Below, piece after piece: positions 8,221-14,009 of a stretch of 33,221 bases of DNA. Origin of the DNA: Chitinophagaceae bacterium (lineage in GTDB: Bacteria; Bacteroidota; Bacteroidia; Chitinophagales; Chitinophagaceae); contig JAICZH010000030.1 in NCBI GenBank assembly GCA_025933775.1, forward strand, positions 1-33,221, read 5' to 3'. A program made the translations under genes and the position numbers. Under the pieces are notes generated by a model. It was not told the DNA's origin, made no database searches, and worked only from the letters and a program-made list of their open reading frames with translations. Within the stretch, counting starts at the first letter, position 1, and the number at the start of each line of letters is the position of its first letter.

Positions 8221-9180
8221 TTAGGGGGCTTCAAACAAACTATCAACAAATTCTTTTTTATCGAATATCAAAAGATCAGTTGCTTTTTCACCAACTCCTA
8301 TAAACTTTACAGGAATTTTAAATTGATCTGCAATCGCCAGCACCACACCGCCTTTTGCAGTGCCATCAAGCTTTGTAACAGCAATAGCAGTAACATCAGT
8401 TGCGGCGGTAAACTGCTTTGCCTGCTCCAATGCATTTTGTCCGGTGCTTCCATCCAATACTAATAAAACTTCGTGCGGTGCGCCGGGCAACGCTTTATTT
8501 ACTGAACGTTTTATTTTGCTCAATTCATCCATCAAATGAATTTTATTATGAAGCCTGCCGGCAGTATCTATTAAAACTACATCCATATTTTTTGCAACAG
8601 CGCTTTGTACTGCATCAAAAGCAACAGCACTGGGATCAGCTCCCATAGCATGTTTTACAATAGGAACATTTGTACGCTTGCTCCATATTTCCAATTGCTC
8701 TACTGCAGCAGCCCTGAAGGTATCAGCAGCCCCCAGTAAAACTTTTTTACCCGCTAAAGCAAAATTATGAGCAAGTTTGCCAATGGTTGTTGTTTTGCCT
8801 GCGCCGTTTACACCAACAATTAAAATTATATACGGCTTATGTGTAGCAGGCAATTCGTAACTGTTATAATTCGCAGGCGTATCAATCAACACAGACTGTA
8901 TTTCATCTTTTAAAATTTTATTAAGCTCGGCAGTATTAATGTATTTATCTTTTGCTACTCTTTTTTCAATGCCTTCAATAATTTTAATAGTAGTATCCAC
9001 GCCTACATCAGCGCTTACCAAAGCATTTTCAAGATCATCGAGCGCTTCTTCATCCACAGTACTTTTGCCGGCAATTGCTTTAGTGATCTTATCAAAAAAA
9101 CCTTCTTTTGTTTTTTGTAAGCCTTGGTCCAGGCTTTCCTTTTGTTCTTTCTTTCCAAATATTTTATCAAAAATTCCCAT
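8221..9180 (-). CDS. ftsY: Signal recognition particle receptor FtsY
   Basis: SRP-type GTPase that docks ribosome-nascent chain complexes at the inner membrane. From ATG 9180 the protein is 319 residues: a short N-terminal region (MGIFDKIFGKKEQKESL), the helical N domain, then the G domain with P loop GVNGAGKTTTIGKLA (123-137), DTAGRLHN and TKLDGTAKGG. It lacks the long acidic A domain of E. coli FtsY, as is common outside Proteobacteria. The frame extends to 9204 (MHFINFYT), but MGIFDK is the usual start. A TATTTTTG -7 element lies 22 nt upstream. It sits between the ribosomal protein genes and rimO. Confidence 0.96.
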   Translation of the reverse strand: MGIFDKIFGKKEQKESLDQGLQKTKEGFFDKITKAIAGKSTVDEEALDDLENALVSADVGVDTTIKIIEGIEKRVAKDKYINTAELNKILKDEIQSVLIDTPANYNSYELPATHKPYIILIVGVNGAGKTTTIGKLAHNFALAGKKVLLGAADTFRAAAVEQLEIWSKRTNVPIVKHAMGADPSAVAFDAVQSAVAKNMDVVLIDTAGRLHNKIHLMDELSKIKRSVNKALPGAPHEVLLVLDGSTGQNALEQAKQFTAATDVTAIAVTKLDGTAKGGVVLAIADQFKIPVKFIGVGEKATDLLIFDKKEFVDSLFEAP

Positions 9181-9201
9181 TGTATAAAAATTAATGAAGT
9201 G

Positions 9202-9209
9202 CAAAAATA
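9202..9209 (-). promoter_or_regulatory. ftsY promoter -7 element
   Basis: On the minus strand this reads TATTTTTG, a full match to TAnnTTTG, about 22 nt before the ftsY ATG at 9180. No clear -33 TTTG at the expected spacing. It suggests ftsY can be transcribed apart from the rpmB operon. Confidence 0.45.
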
Positions 9210-9293
9210 ATTAAAGCTCCCGCAACAGATGTTTGGAGGGATTTATAACTTTTAAAAAATTAAAACTTCCCAAAAGTTTATAAATATAATTTT

Positions 9294-9316
9294 CATATAT
9301 TCATCACCGTTAGTAA
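9294..9316 (+). repeat. 23-nt interspersed repeat, divergent copy 5
   Basis: Degenerate copy: TTCATCACCGTTAGTAA aligns with the right part of the 23-nt repeat. It shares ATCACCGTTAGT with copy 4 near 24150, suggesting two sub-types. Confidence 0.5.
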
Positions 9317-9342
9317 CACTTTTTGCAAATCCCAAAATAAAT

Positions 9343-9374
9343 AAAGCTATCCGCAACAAATGCAGGATAGCTTT
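9343..9374 (-). terminator. Terminator of the rpmB-rpmG-DUF4295 operon
   Basis: Perfect 10-bp stem AAAGCTATCC (9343-9352) with GGATAGCTTT (9365-9374) and a 12-nt loop, followed in the minus direction by ATTTATTTT. It lies 26 nt past the DUF4295 stop. A weaker relative (AAAGCTCCCGCAACAGATG) occurs at about 9213-9231. Confidence 0.75.
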
Positions 9375-9400
9375 ATGTAAAAATTTTTTAATCCAAAAAA

Positions 9401-9571
9401 TCAGCTGGCTAAAAATTGTTTCACTTTATCTTTATGAACAATAGATTCTTTGAAAGTGTATGAACCCGATTTAGGGCTGCGAACAGTACGTACCACTTTT
9501 GTCCAGTTTTTGGCTTCTGCGGCTGCTTTCTGGTCTTTTGTTTTGATAGCGGTTTTAGCTGATTTTGCCAT
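9401..9571 (-). CDS. DUF4295 family small protein
   Basis: 56-residue basic protein (MAKSAKTAIKTKDQ at the N terminus, KVKQFLAS at the C terminus) with the DUF4295 core VRTVRSPKSGSYTFKESIV. Members of this Bacteroidota-specific family sit directly after rpmG, as here, and are thought to be ribosome-associated; the exact function is not known to me. Start ATG 9571, stop TGA at 9401-9403. The strong operon terminator follows 26 nt later. Confidence 0.9.
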   Translation of the reverse strand: MAKSAKTAIKTKDQKAAAEAKNWTKVVRTVRSPKSGSYTFKESIVHKDKVKQFLAS

Positions 9572-9583
9572 TTTATTTAATTT

Positions 9584-9675
9584 GATAATGTGCCAATTGG
9601 CTAATGGGCCAATGGGCTAATTAAGAATCATTGATTAAGAACATTGGCTAATTATCGAATTAGCTAATTAGCTCA
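9584..9675. repeat. Degenerate GGCTAATTAG repeat tract
   Basis: Spacer between rpmG and DUF4295 built of imperfect units such as CCAATTGGCTAATG, GGGCTAATT and AGCTAATTAGC. Related to the cleaner octamer array between rpmB and rpmG. Sits inside an operon of ribosomal protein genes. Confidence 0.7.
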
Positions 9676-9858
9676 TTACTTTATTTCTTTATGTAATGTT
9701 ACCTTCTTTAAAATAGGATTGAATTTTTTCAACTCTAATCTTTCGGGCGTATTCTTTTTATTTTTCTTCGTTATATAACGGCTGGTTCCCGGCATGCCCG
9801 AATTTTTATGTTCTGTACATTCTAAAATTACCTGAACCCTATTTCCTTTTTTTGCCAT
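9676..9858 (-). CDS. rpmG: 50S ribosomal protein L33
   Basis: Small basic protein of the large ribosomal subunit, 60 residues. The family core [14 protein letters not shown] followed by [20 protein letters not shown] and the C-terminal [10 protein letters not shown] is clear. Only one cysteine is present, so this is the form lacking the zinc-ribbon CxxC pairs. It is the middle gene of rpmB-rpmG-DUF4295, separated from both neighbours by AT-rich octamer repeat DNA. Confidence 0.96.
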   Translation of the reverse strand: MAKKGNRVQVILECTEHKNSGMPGTSRYITKKNKKNTPERLELKKFNPILKKVTLHKEIK

Positions 9859-9891
9859 TTTATTAATTTGATTTATTTTATTAATTAAATT

Positions 9892-9924
9892 GGCTAATTA
9901 GCTAATTAGCTAATTAGCTAATTA
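9892..9924. repeat. Tandem octamer array (AGCTAATT)n
   Basis: Four consecutive units, GGCTAATT then three AGCTAATT, between rpmB and rpmG. The last unit runs into the rpmB stop codon (TTA on the plus strand, 9922-9924). Each AGCTAATTAGCT overlap is self-complementary. Confidence 0.85.
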
Positions 9925-10158
9925 AATCTTTGCTCCGCTTGCTCTCATTTCTTTTACAACATTATAAAGGCCGTTTTTATTAATGGTGCGAATTGCCTCA
10001 GAAGATAATTTTAAAGTGATCCATTTATTTTCTTCAGCCAAAAAATATTTTTTCTTTTGAAGGTTGGGTAAAAAACGCCTGCGTGTTTTAATATTTGAAT
10101 GCGAAACCTTGTTTCCTGTAACAGGCCTTTTTCCCGTAACCTGACATACTCTTGCCAT
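9922..10158 (-). CDS. rpmB: 50S ribosomal protein L28
   Basis: Large-subunit ribosomal protein, 78 residues, full length. It shows [22 protein letters not shown] followed by [16 protein letters not shown], as expected for L28. First gene of the rpmB-rpmG-DUF4295 cluster, with a promoter element just upstream. Its stop codon is part of an AGCTAATT repeat unit. Confidence 0.97.
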   Translation of the reverse strand: MARVCQVTGKRPVTGNKVSHSNIKTRRRFLPNLQKKKYFLAEENKWITLKLSSEAIRTINKNGLYNVVKEMRASGAKI

Positions 10159-10178
10159 AATAATTTTTTTTCGGACGG

Positions 10179-10186
10179 CAAAGGTA
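10179..10186 (-). promoter_or_regulatory. rpmB operon promoter -7 element
   Basis: Minus-strand TACCTTTG matches TAnnTTTG, 20 nt before the rpmB start at 10158. The -33 region is T-rich (TTATTTTTCAGG) without an exact TTTG at the best spacing. Confidence 0.55.
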
Positions 10187-10245
10187 ATGAAGAATTACTT
10201 ACCTGAAAAATAATTAAATGACTTTTTATCCTGACACAGCGCCTC

Positions 10246-10297
10246 ACCCCCTCCCGATAGCTATCGGGACTCCCGAGGGAGAGGGGCTTTGAAGCTT
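10246..10297. repeat. GC-rich palindromic intergenic element
   Basis: In the gap between divergent rpmB and trx. Inner perfect palindrome CCCGATAGCTATCGGG (10253-10268); outer arms CCCCCTCCC and GGGAGAGGGG can pair around it. It is followed on the plus strand by GCTTTGAAGCTTTTT. Far more GC-rich than its surroundings; similar elements are common in Bacteroidota intergenic DNA. Confidence 0.6.
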
Positions 10298-10400
10298 TTT
10301 AACGGAGGTAAATCACACTATATATTAATTTGCATGACAAATAGTGTTTCAAACTTTCATAGGCATACTTTATGCAATATATTTTTAAAAAAAATTAATT

Positions 10401-10697
10401 ATGGAAACTTTCAGCAAAATAATTAATGACGAAAAACCGGTGTTGGTTGATTTTCATGCCACATGGTGCGGCCCGTGCAAAATGATGGCGCCGGAATTGC
10501 AAAAATTTGCTCAAAATAATAAAGAAAGCATACGTGTTTTAAAAATTGATATTGATAAAAATGAGCCAACCGCAAGCCAGTTTAATATACAAGGTGTGCC
10601 TACTTTAATTCTTTTTAAAAAAGGAAAAGTTTTGTGGCGGCAATCGGGAGCTATGAGTTCGCAGCAAATCAGCAATGCAGTTTTACCAAAAATATAA
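10401..10697 (+). CDS. trxA: Thioredoxin
   Basis: Cytosolic thiol-disulfide oxidoreductase, 98 residues, without a signal peptide. It has the canonical WCGPC active site (Cys23, Cys26) and cis-proline in QGVPTLI near 67, and ends soon after the last strand (GKVLWRQSGA then a helix), so it is a slightly short but complete thioredoxin. An OsmC-like gene begins 27 nt downstream on the same strand, suggesting a two-gene redox operon. The symbol is by type; whether it is the main housekeeping thioredoxin cannot be told from one window. Confidence 0.88.
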   Translation: METFSKIINDEKPVLVDFHATWCGPCKMMAPELQKFAQNNKESIRVLKIDIDKNEPTASQFNIQGVPTLILFKKGKVLWRQSGAMSSQQISNAVLPKI

Positions 10698-10724
10698 TCA
10701 CTTAACATCTTTATAAAAATATAA

Positions 10725-11141
10725 ATGGCAACAAATACGATCACATCTGTGCATGGCGGCGGAATGAGTTTTAAAACCAAAATTAAAAATCATGATGTAA
10801 TAATAGACCTTGACAAAGCCGGTGGTGGCAACAATTTGGGAACAAGTCCGAAAATATTAATGCTGGTTTCATTGGCTGGATGCACGGGGCTTGATGTGGT
10901 TACTATTTTAAATAAAATGAAAGTTAGCTTTTCTGATTTTTCTATAAAAGTGGATGCGCATGTTACAGAAACTGATCCAAAAATTTATGATGATGTTTCC
11001 ATAATTTATAGCATTAAAGTAAACTCAAAAGATGAATCGAAAGTAGTAAAAGCAGTTACGCTTTCGCAAGATAAATATTGCGGCGTAAGCGAGATGTTCA
11101 GGGCTTTTGCGAAACTAAAACATAAAATTATTTTTCTGTAA
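10725..11141 (+). CDS. OsmC/Ohr family protein
   Basis: 138-residue protein of the OsmC superfamily, whose members reduce organic hydroperoxides with two reactive cysteines. Both expected cysteines are visible: AGCTGLDVVTIL in the middle and KYCGVSEMFRAFAK near the C terminus. It belongs to the shorter YhfA-like branch (GNNLGTSPKILMLVSLAGCTG) rather than classical OsmC. It lies 27 nt after thioredoxin, a possible electron donor. A second OsmC protein occurs at 31512-31922. Confidence 0.86.
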   Translation: MATNTITSVHGGGMSFKTKIKNHDVIIDLDKAGGGNNLGTSPKILMLVSLAGCTGLDVVTILNKMKVSFSDFSIKVDAHVTETDPKIYDDVSIIYSIKVNSKDESKVVKAVTLSQDKYCGVSEMFRAFAKLKHKIIFL

Positions 11142-11159
11142 TTAAATTAGTGCAATGAA

Positions 11160-12041
11160 TTATTCTTTCCGCAATTTTCTTTCATTCCAAACACGTATCA
11201 TTTGAAAAGTAACGGCAATTAATATGAGCGTAAAGCCAAGATAAAATCCCGGGCCTAAAAATTTATTTTCTTTAAAAATGATAAATGCCATAATGATGGA
11301 ATACACCGGCTCAAAATTATAAGAAAGATTTACCGTAAATGCTGAAATATGTCTCAATGAATTTAAACTTAGAATAAAAGCAAATACCGTGCACACCCAT
11401 GATAAAATTAAAAGCCAGAACCAATCTGATGTTGTAGGCAAAAAATATGCTGCAGGAAAAAACTGAAAATATATTGGTAAAATAAAACAAAGCGCTATTA
11501 CCCCGCCCGTCATTTCGTACAACGTTACGGTTTCCGGTAAAAATTCTTTCAATAATGTTTTATTAAAAATAGGAAATAAACAGGCAAGCATTGCCGATAT
11601 TATTCCGAAAATAATTCCCATTTTATATTCAGGATAAAAATTAAAAATGAGGTAAATACCAGCAATGGCAAGCAGTCCCAGCAATACTTCCACCCAATCA
11701 ATTCTTCTTTTCATAATCATCGGTTCAAAAAAAGAAGTAAAAAAACCAATGGAAGATAAACAGGTAACAGAAACAGAAACGTTGGAATATTTTATGCTTC
11801 CATAAAAGCTTACCCAATGCAAAGCAATGATAGCGCCGGTGCCAAAAAGCTTCAACATATTTTTCCATGAATAAACTTTTAATTTTTTTTTTAAATATAA
11901 AATAATAGCTAAAGTAACCGCGCTTATCAACATGCGGTAAGCAGTTAAATAACCTTCATTTAATCGAATAAGTTTTCCGAGAATTGCAGTAAACCCAGCA
12001 AATAATATCGCAATATGCAATTGAAGAAAAACTTTTTTCAT
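11160..12041 (-). CDS. EamA/DMT superfamily permease
   Basis: 293-residue inner-membrane protein with about ten predicted hydrophobic helices in two repeats, the pattern of EamA (drug/metabolite) transporters. It starts MKKVFLQLHIAILFAGFTAILGKLI and has the family-like LNEGYLTAYRMLISA after helix 1 and SFEPVYSI-type context (NLSYNFEPVYSIIMAFIIF) in the second half. The cargo cannot be predicted. Fifty-six nt downstream of the third SRPBCC gene on the same strand, so it may be the last gene of the ArsR operon, although the gap contains low-complexity repeat DNA. Confidence 0.87.
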   Translation of the reverse strand: MKKVFLQLHIAILFAGFTAILGKLIRLNEGYLTAYRMLISAVTLAIILYLKKKLKVYSWKNMLKLFGTGAIIALHWVSFYGSIKYSNVSVSVTCLSSIGFFTSFFEPMIMKRRIDWVEVLLGLLAIAGIYLIFNFYPEYKMGIIFGIISAMLACLFPIFNKTLLKEFLPETVTLYEMTGGVIALCFILPIYFQFFPAAYFLPTTSDWFWLLILSWVCTVFAFILSLNSLRHISAFTVNLSYNFEPVYSIIMAFIIFKENKFLGPGFYLGFTLILIAVTFQMIRVWNERKLRKE

Positions 12042-12058
12042 GCATCAAATGTAGGGAT

Positions 12059-12095
12059 ATGTTTGATGTATGATGTGAGATGTACGATGTTTGAT
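12059..12095. repeat. Low-complexity GATGTGAGATGTACGATG repeat, left copy
   Basis: Built of TGATGT/ACGATGT words. Its reverse complement shares the core ACATCTCACATC with the tract at 13844-13880, so the two lie in inverted orientation on either side of the ArsR-SRPBCC genes. Confidence 0.6.
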
Positions 12096-12097
12096 AA

Positions 12098-12532
12098 TTA
12101 TTCGGGCATTCCTTTTCCTTCATTAATAAATTTTTCGAGGCCGACTGTAAGATGATGCCTCCATCCCACTTCACAGTCATTATAGCATTCAACACCGGGC
12201 ACTAAACCAACATGAGTAAAATCAATTTGTGTTGAATTTTTCTTTTCTGAAATTTTAAAAACCACTTGAGTGCCATTCCATTCTTTCCTGGCTTTAATCC
12301 AATCCAAATTGCAATCAGTTACTTTCCACACCACTTTTTGGTTTGGTATCAATTCGCTGATTTGAAAATCAACGTACGTTTCGCCAAAGTGAACACTGAA
12401 TTTATCATTCAACGTTTCTGCTTTACCTGTAAAATTCTTCGCCCACCAATGATTTACTTCACTTATTTTTTTCATTGCTTCTTCTGCTGAAGCATTTACG
12501 GTGATTGTTCGGTGAAAATTTTTATTTTCCAT
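12098..12532 (-). CDS. SRPBCC (START-like) protein c
   Basis: 144-residue protein of the SRPBCC/AHSA1-like fold: a helix-grip domain with a hydrophobic pocket. Visible features are NASAEEAMKKISEVNHWW at the N terminus, LIPNQKVVWKV in the middle and TQIDFTHVGLVP towards the C terminus. It aligns along its whole length with the preceding gene (12559-13011): both have WWxxxxxGxxxxLND, IPxxKVVW, GLVPxxECYNxC and a final GKG. They are probably tandem duplicates. Function is unknown; relatives are often called polyketide cyclase/dehydratase or ATPase activator, neither of which is supported here. Confidence 0.85.
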   Translation of the reverse strand: MENKNFHRTITVNASAEEAMKKISEVNHWWAKNFTGKAETLNDKFSVHFGETYVDFQISELIPNQKVVWKVTDCNLDWIKARKEWNGTQVVFKISEKKNSTQIDFTHVGLVPGVECYNDCEVGWRHHLTVGLEKFINEGKGMPE

Positions 12533-12558
12533 TTTTATTGATTTTTAAAATTTATAAG

Positions 12559-13011
12559 TTAAGATTGCTCATACCATTTGAGTTGCCCTTTACCAGTGGT
12601 TATTAAACTTTGTAAACTCTTTTGGATAAAGCCCGTCCATGCATCGCGGCACACATTGTAACATTCATAGGTTGGAACCAAGCCAATTTGAGTGAAAACC
12701 AACTGCGTTTTATTATCTTGTTTTGAAATTTCAAAAGTAATTTTATTGCCAACCCATTCATTTGGGTCTTTGGTAAATTTGAAATAGTTGTCCTCAACCA
12801 ACCAAACTACTTTTTTGTCGGGAATCATTTCAATTATTTTCATTTTGCTGCGATGATTGTCTTGGAAATGATACGACCACTCATCATTGAGTTTGTTAGT
12901 GTTGCCCTCAATTTCTTCGCTCCACCAACCACGAGGGTCATTAATTGCTTTATAAACTTCGGCTGGCGATTGCTCTACCAAAATGGTAGTGGTAAAATTT
13001 TGATTGTTCAT
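12559..13011 (-). CDS. SRPBCC (START-like) protein b
   Basis: 150-residue SRPBCC-fold protein with the N-terminal motif TTTILVEQSPAEVYKAI, IPDKKVVWLV, and TQLVFTQIGLVPTYECYNVC. A conserved Cys pair motif ECYNxC is shared with protein c. Its ATG (13011) overlaps the TGA of the arsR-type gene as ATGA, so the two are translationally coupled. Ligand and role unknown. Probable paralogue of the next gene, 26 nt downstream. Confidence 0.86.
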   Translation of the reverse strand: MNNQNFTTTILVEQSPAEVYKAINDPRGWWSEEIEGNTNKLNDEWSYHFQDNHRSKMKIIEMIPDKKVVWLVEDNYFKFTKDPNEWVGNKITFEISKQDNKTQLVFTQIGLVPTYECYNVCRDAWTGFIQKSLQSLITTGKGQLKWYEQS

Positions 13012-13328
13012 TTTAATTTATTATTTAAAAGGGTTTCTAATTTTTTGAGTTTCGTTGTCCAGAATTTATCAAAGTAATTGATAAAATCCTGCAATTCATT
13101 AAAGCCATCTTGTTTCAAAGTGCAATACCGTTCCCTGCCAATGTCTGTAATGGAAATGAAGCCTGCGTTATACATTATTTTTATATGCTTTGAAACGGCA
13201 GGCCGGCTCATATCAAAATTTTCTGCTAACGCATTTATCGTCATATTTTTTTTTGAAAGCAATTGCATCATTTGCCTGCGGCTTGGGTCGGCAATTACCT
13301 GAAAAACATCCAAGGTTTGGGTTGTCAT
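13008..13328 (-). CDS. ArsR-family winged-helix regulator
   Basis: 106-residue DNA-binding repressor-type protein starting MTTQTLDVFQVIADPSRRQ, with the helix-turn-helix MTINALAENFDMSRPAVSKHIKIM and wing FISITDIGRERYCTL. The metal-binding ELCVCDL motif of ArsR/SmtB is absent, so it probably does not sense metals; ArsR proteins coupled to SRPBCC genes form a separate, common class. The frame extends to 13379, but ATG 13328 is preferred because it overlaps the upstream stop as ATGA and gives the normal N terminus. It is sandwiched by ATGA overlaps on both sides and likely controls the operator in its own promoter. Confidence 0.92.
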   Translation of the reverse strand: MTTQTLDVFQVIADPSRRQMMQLLSKKNMTINALAENFDMSRPAVSKHIKIMYNAGFISITDIGRERYCTLKQDGFNELQDFINYFDKFWTTKLKKLETLLNNKLK

Positions 13329-13735
13329 TTTTTTATTGCGTTTAAAAGTTCTGATATCCGCGGTACCAAAATGGCCCACCCTTTATTGTGCTGTGTATAA
13401 TCTTCCAAAGCAGTGAACCCATTATGCACTAATTGCAACTCAGTTCCTTCTTCCTTTGGAATAAGCGTCCACATTACTTTTGAATTAAAAGGATTGCCGT
13501 CTTTAGCTGATTTTCTTTGCCACGAATAGGAAAGTTTGGTGAATGGTTTTATTTCTAACACTTCGCAATAATGTTCCATACCACCTGGGCTTGTAAAACG
13601 GAATTTGTGCCCCTGTATTGGTTGAAAGTCTGTTTTCATGAGCCATTGTTCTAATAGTTCGGGTTTAGTAAGATATTCCCAAACTTCTTGTGGCGATTGA
13701 TTGAAATACCATGTTTGTTTAATTTCTTTTTGCAT
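13325..13735 (-). CDS. SRPBCC/AHSA1-domain protein a
   Basis: 136-residue AHSA1-like SRPBCC protein, first gene of the operon. Typical features are QTWYFNQSPQEVWEYLTKPELLEQWLM at the N terminus, FRFTSPGGM, and the C-terminal HNGFTALEDYTQHNKGW before the last helix. Its stop TGA overlaps the regulator's ATG. This is the usual partner found with non-metal ArsR regulators and is more distant from proteins b and c than those are from each other. Ligand unknown. Confidence 0.9.
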   Translation of the reverse strand: MQKEIKQTWYFNQSPQEVWEYLTKPELLEQWLMKTDFQPIQGHKFRFTSPGGMEHYCEVLEIKPFTKLSYSWQRKSAKDGNPFNSKVMWTLIPKEEGTELQLVHNGFTALEDYTQHNKGWAILVPRISELLNAIKK

Positions 13736-13747
13736 AATATGTAATTT

Positions 13748-13789
13748 AAAAGTTACGCAAATATATAGGTAACTTTTAAGTTACGCAAA
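13748..13789 (-). promoter_or_regulatory. Promoter and operator of the SRPBCC-arsR operon
   Basis: Minus-strand promoter: -33 TTTG at 13789-13786, 20-nt spacer, -7 TATATTTG at 13765-13758, both good Bacteroidota matches, 23 nt before the first ATG. Overlaid is a perfect 9-bp inverted repeat, AAAAGTTAC (13748-13756) and GTAACTTTT (13769-13777), whose 12-nt spacer holds the -7 element. A second imperfect palindrome GTAACTT-TT-AAGTTAC spans 13769-13784. The 13-mer AAGTTACGCAAAT is repeated exactly at 13750 and 13778. Binding there by the encoded ArsR protein would block the promoter. Confidence 0.75.
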
Positions 13790-13843
13790 TTTTTTTTAAG
13801 TTTTTTTTTAATAGTGAAAAAAAAAATTTGCCTGGAAGGATTA

Positions 13844-13880
13844 ACATCATCGTACATCACACATCTCACATCGTACATTG
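13844..13880. repeat. Low-complexity CATCGTACATCACACATC repeat, right copy
   Basis: ACATC/GTACATC words upstream of the ArsR operon, inverted relative to the tract at 12059-12095. Similar spacers are scattered in Bacteroidota genomes. Confidence 0.6.
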
Positions 13881-13977
13881 CAATTATATGATGATCCCAC
13901 CTCTTACATCCGACATTAAATTAACAATCCTTTGTATAAAAAAAAATGATGCACTATAAATGTAGCGTTCATAGTTT

Positions 13978-13985
13978 TATATTTG
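13978..13985 (+). promoter_or_regulatory. -7 element upstream of the GT117 gene
   Basis: TATATTTG, a full match to TAnnTTTG, 25 nt before the ATG at 14010. No TTTG at the expected -33 position. Confidence 0.5.
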
Positions 13986-14009
13986 CCCCTGTTTATCTAA
14001 AACTTTTCT

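Noticed and set aside
8119-8463. 114-codon plus-strand frame over the ftsY end
   Set aside because: Overlaps well-supported ftsY on the other strand and has low-complexity Ser/Cys-rich sequence.
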